Below the pieces are notes generated by a model. The model was given only the letters and a program-made list of their open reading frames with translations, did no database searches and was not told the origin of the DNA. Shown here in pieces: positions 61,306 through 64,000 of a stretch of DNA of 64,000 bases. A program made the position numbers and the translations under genes. The DNA comes from Moringa oleifera (Eukaryota > Streptophyta > Magnoliopsida > Brassicales > Moringaceae): NCBI GenBank assembly GCA_021397835.1, contig JAJFZO010000566.1, positions 8,552,001-8,616,000 of the forward strand, given 5' to 3'. Within the stretch, counting starts at the first letter, position 1. Each line of letters begins with the position of its first letter.

Positions 61306-64000
61306 CAAGACTCCTTTTCTTTCAAGCTTGGCTTTCTTGAGTTAGTCTATACATACTCAGTAGGTACCTTAATATCTTGGGTGGACATGAGTTAGTTTGA
61401 GGAAAGAACTAATCATGCTAGATGGTAGCAGAAGGTTTAGACAATAATTGAGTAGACTAGGTAATGTCAAAGAGTATTAGGATGACTCTTGTAAATGGTG
61501 CCAATGGATACATACGAATGGGTTAGCATTATGTTTAGACTGCACCCACCCAATTGTATGTATCTTAAGCCTAATAAAAGTATACACAAGGGATTAAATA
61601 TCCATGACTAGTTACCTAATTCACCTTAATAGGGTAAAATAATTAAGAATGGTCTATTAATTTACCATTAATTAAATAATCTTCACACTTCACAATACTA
61701 TTTTAACCTCTAGTATAGTTAATTTTCTTACGAATATGAGTTCATCTACTAATGTAAACCAACTAATGATTGTTGACCAAATTAATCGTAACTCGTGTAA
61801 TAACTAATGATACTCGAATGTTATAACTAAATCTTCATTACAATTTAGGTATCTAGTGATAATAGGATTAAATATATTCGAAGGCCATCCCTATAGATAA
61901 TTATTGATAATTATCCCAATTGAATAATCTATGAAGATCGATTGTACATTACTTAATTATAAGGTGAGCTGAGTGCATATTAAATGACAATATCTGCCTC
62001 CTACTCATGCAATAAAGTATTAATTAGGTATAGTCATTATTCAAATAAACATTGATATATATATATAGAGAGTTATATATGTTTTGATCAACCATAGTTA
62101 ATGATCAATATGATGATATCTGTGAATTGAAGGTCAACCCGTATGATCAAATTTATTGTACACCTTAGTAATAATATCAAGTGGAAATTGACCCACAATT
62201 ATCCTATGAGAATAAGTTATAATGGGCAAGGTTGAAGTCATTTGTTATGGCCATACTGTATCCATCCTATGGTGACAAATTACATCAATCTTAGGACTAT
62301 AGTCTAGAGATATCCATATTATTAAGCTTGATTACAAGTTAGACCTAATTATATTTTAAATAAGTTAATTATTGACCTCAAATATATTTTAAGTAATCCA
62401 TTACACTATTTAAATTTCACAGTCGAAAATTTTTATCAAACGAGTTACTAAAAATATAATAAGATAAAACCAAGGTAATGTTAATTCAATGGTGATATAT
62501 TAATATATAGCTAGGCAAGTGGAGTTTAACCCAATATTTTATAATGCTAATGTCAGCTTAATTGGGTTCACACTATCATTTATAGAACATATGTGCCTCT
62601 CTTGAGTGTATACATCGGGATAGTTAATTACTACATTGATCCAATAACATATATTGTTGGGATGGATAGAAAAAATATTTATGGTGGCTATCAATTGCCT
62701 TGTTACGTATTATTATCTAATCTACTTCAACTATCTATGTGGATAATCCATGTTGTATGTCAATCATGGCATAATTAGTAAACTTCATATAAAGAAATAT
62801 GACTCTTTTTCAGATGGTTCAATTAATTATTAGCTATTAAGCGAAGTATTAACCTTAATCTAATAATTGAGTTGTACCAATTATTGACAGCTACGTTATC
62901 CTTAACACATTAAGGCAAAGAGGATAAGGCCCAATTGTGTTGCCAACTTAATTCGAATAATGACTTGTGATGGTATAGTCTACAGTTAAATTTTATTCAT
63001 TGTACTCTTGCTAGACCCCTTCAGATTAATTGACTATTAGTGGTTATGTTTGACAATGAAGGTCACTTATCCTAACCATCAATGAGTAATAAAAATTGTC
63101 AATGCAAAGACTTATGTTAATTATGAGTTATTGCAATGAATATTCTCATAAGCTACTTATTTAGGTTGATGATGTACATAGGATTAGATAATGTTATTAA
63201 GCATCACTAATTAAAGGAATTGAATCTGGCGACTAGACCTCTTGAGAGAGTCTTAGCCCATATGACTGTGCTGTAGATCAATTGACTTAATTCGTCTTGA
63301 GGTAATTATCTAATGCTTTTTTTTCATTGTGTTATCAAGGAGTTAGATATCCTTTGCCTAGTCATTAATTATGGTACCTCACATAATGAACATAGATTAG
63401 ATATATGAGTTTAGGGTTTAGGGTTTAAGGTCGATAAAGTAGATGATGAATAATTATACGCAATTACCTTAATGCGTGTTGATATGTGCTAACCAATTGA
63501 TATGAGTATAAAGTTGGTATAAGTGAACTACAACTTGCACCATTACATGAGACTTGTAACTCTTTTATACCTCTAAGTATGTGATATCAGACTATAGAAA
63601 ATTCCCTAGACCTAATAGATAGTATGATGAGAAATTTCAAGTAATGATAATTATCAAGATTTAACCATACGATATCTAATGGCACCGATGCCCAGGAGTT
63701 ATTAAATCATCCACTATGAGTAAATTCACATCATAGTTTGCTTTGTTGATGGGTTTGGATAACCAATACCCAAGCAAATGGTGTTTTTCTTTATCCATAT
63801 AATGACAACCTATTCATATTAACATATGATAATGTGCATTCTATGGAACCATGGTTGATAACTTGGTTATAATACTGCCACAGCTCTCTAGCCTCACATT
63901 AGTGAACTTGTAGTCATCCTTGGGTCTAAGGTTTAGTTCATCCAACCAGCCAATCTATTCATGAATGATTATGGTTATATGGGACGCATGCTTATAGGTC
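61306..64000. other. AT-rich DNA of unknown nature, no gene recognised
   Basis: The texture changes sharply at the CACTA terminus: AT-rich, with recurring words such as TAATTA, ATTGAC and TGATGATA. Only one open frame exceeds 60 codons (62593-62778, no domain). I see no transposase, reverse transcriptase, LTR or RNA gene and no clear period by eye. It may be an old dispersed repeat or satellite-like DNA. Confidence 0.45.
63410..63430 (+). repeat. Short interstitial telomere-type tract
   Basis: TTTAGGG TTTAGGG TTTAAGG: two perfect plant-type telomere units and a degenerate third. It is too short to indicate a chromosome end. It could be a scar of break repair or a telo-box-like word. Confidence 0.7.

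Noticed and set aside
1..64000. LTR retrotransposons, a CRISPR array, rRNA genes or an integrated virus
   Set aside because: No LTR pair, primer-binding site, reverse transcriptase or protease motif, spaced palindromic repeats, rRNA signature or viral domain could be recognised by eye.

Overview
The window looks like nuclear DNA of a flowering plant. It is AT-rich and contains plant-type CACTA (En/Spm) transposons, including transposase domains typical of angiosperm elements and a short TTTAGGG telomere-type tract. I could not name the species. I see no intact host gene, no rRNA or canonical tRNA gene, and no CRISPR array. What can be supported is mobile-element remains, a large old duplication, and long stretches of decayed non-coding DNA.

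Layout. 1-1872: right-hand end of a CACTA element whose left part lies outside the window. 1873-4778: non-coding DNA with no recognised gene. 4782-14786: a complete CACTA element of about 10.0 kb, bounded by inverted CACC...GGTG ends and a 3-bp ATT target-site duplication. On the minus strand it carries a broken TNPD-type transposase and a broken second gene, a Ptta/En-Spm domain followed by a Ulp1-type peptidase. 14790-24060: non-coding DNA with one possible LINE ORF1 remnant near 19 kb. 24061-39178 (copy A) and 44177-59261 (copy B): two directly oriented copies of the same roughly 15-kb segment. By eye they differ at about one position in ten, mostly C/T and G/A, and each has lost blocks the other keeps. 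39179-44176: spacer between the copies, with a truncated CACTA of a third kind at 42574-~44060. 59262-61305: a second copy of the CACTA end seen at 1-1872, joined directly to the end of copy B. 61306-64000: AT-rich DNA I cannot classify, with a degenerate telomere-type tract at 63410.

How it fits together. Nothing here works as a pathway. The window reads as a transposon-rich, probably heterochromatic region. Inside it a 15-kb block of unknown origin was duplicated and then decayed by transitions (expected of methylated DNA) and by deletions with short matching ends. The block's texture resembles angiosperm mitochondrial intergenic DNA, so an old organelle-to-nucleus insertion is possible. 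I found no mitochondrial gene in it, so this stays a hypothesis. Copy B is bracketed by fragments of two CACTA families, which makes a transposon role in its placement worth testing. All boundaries were read by eye and may be off by some tens of bases, except the transposon termini, which were read to the base.
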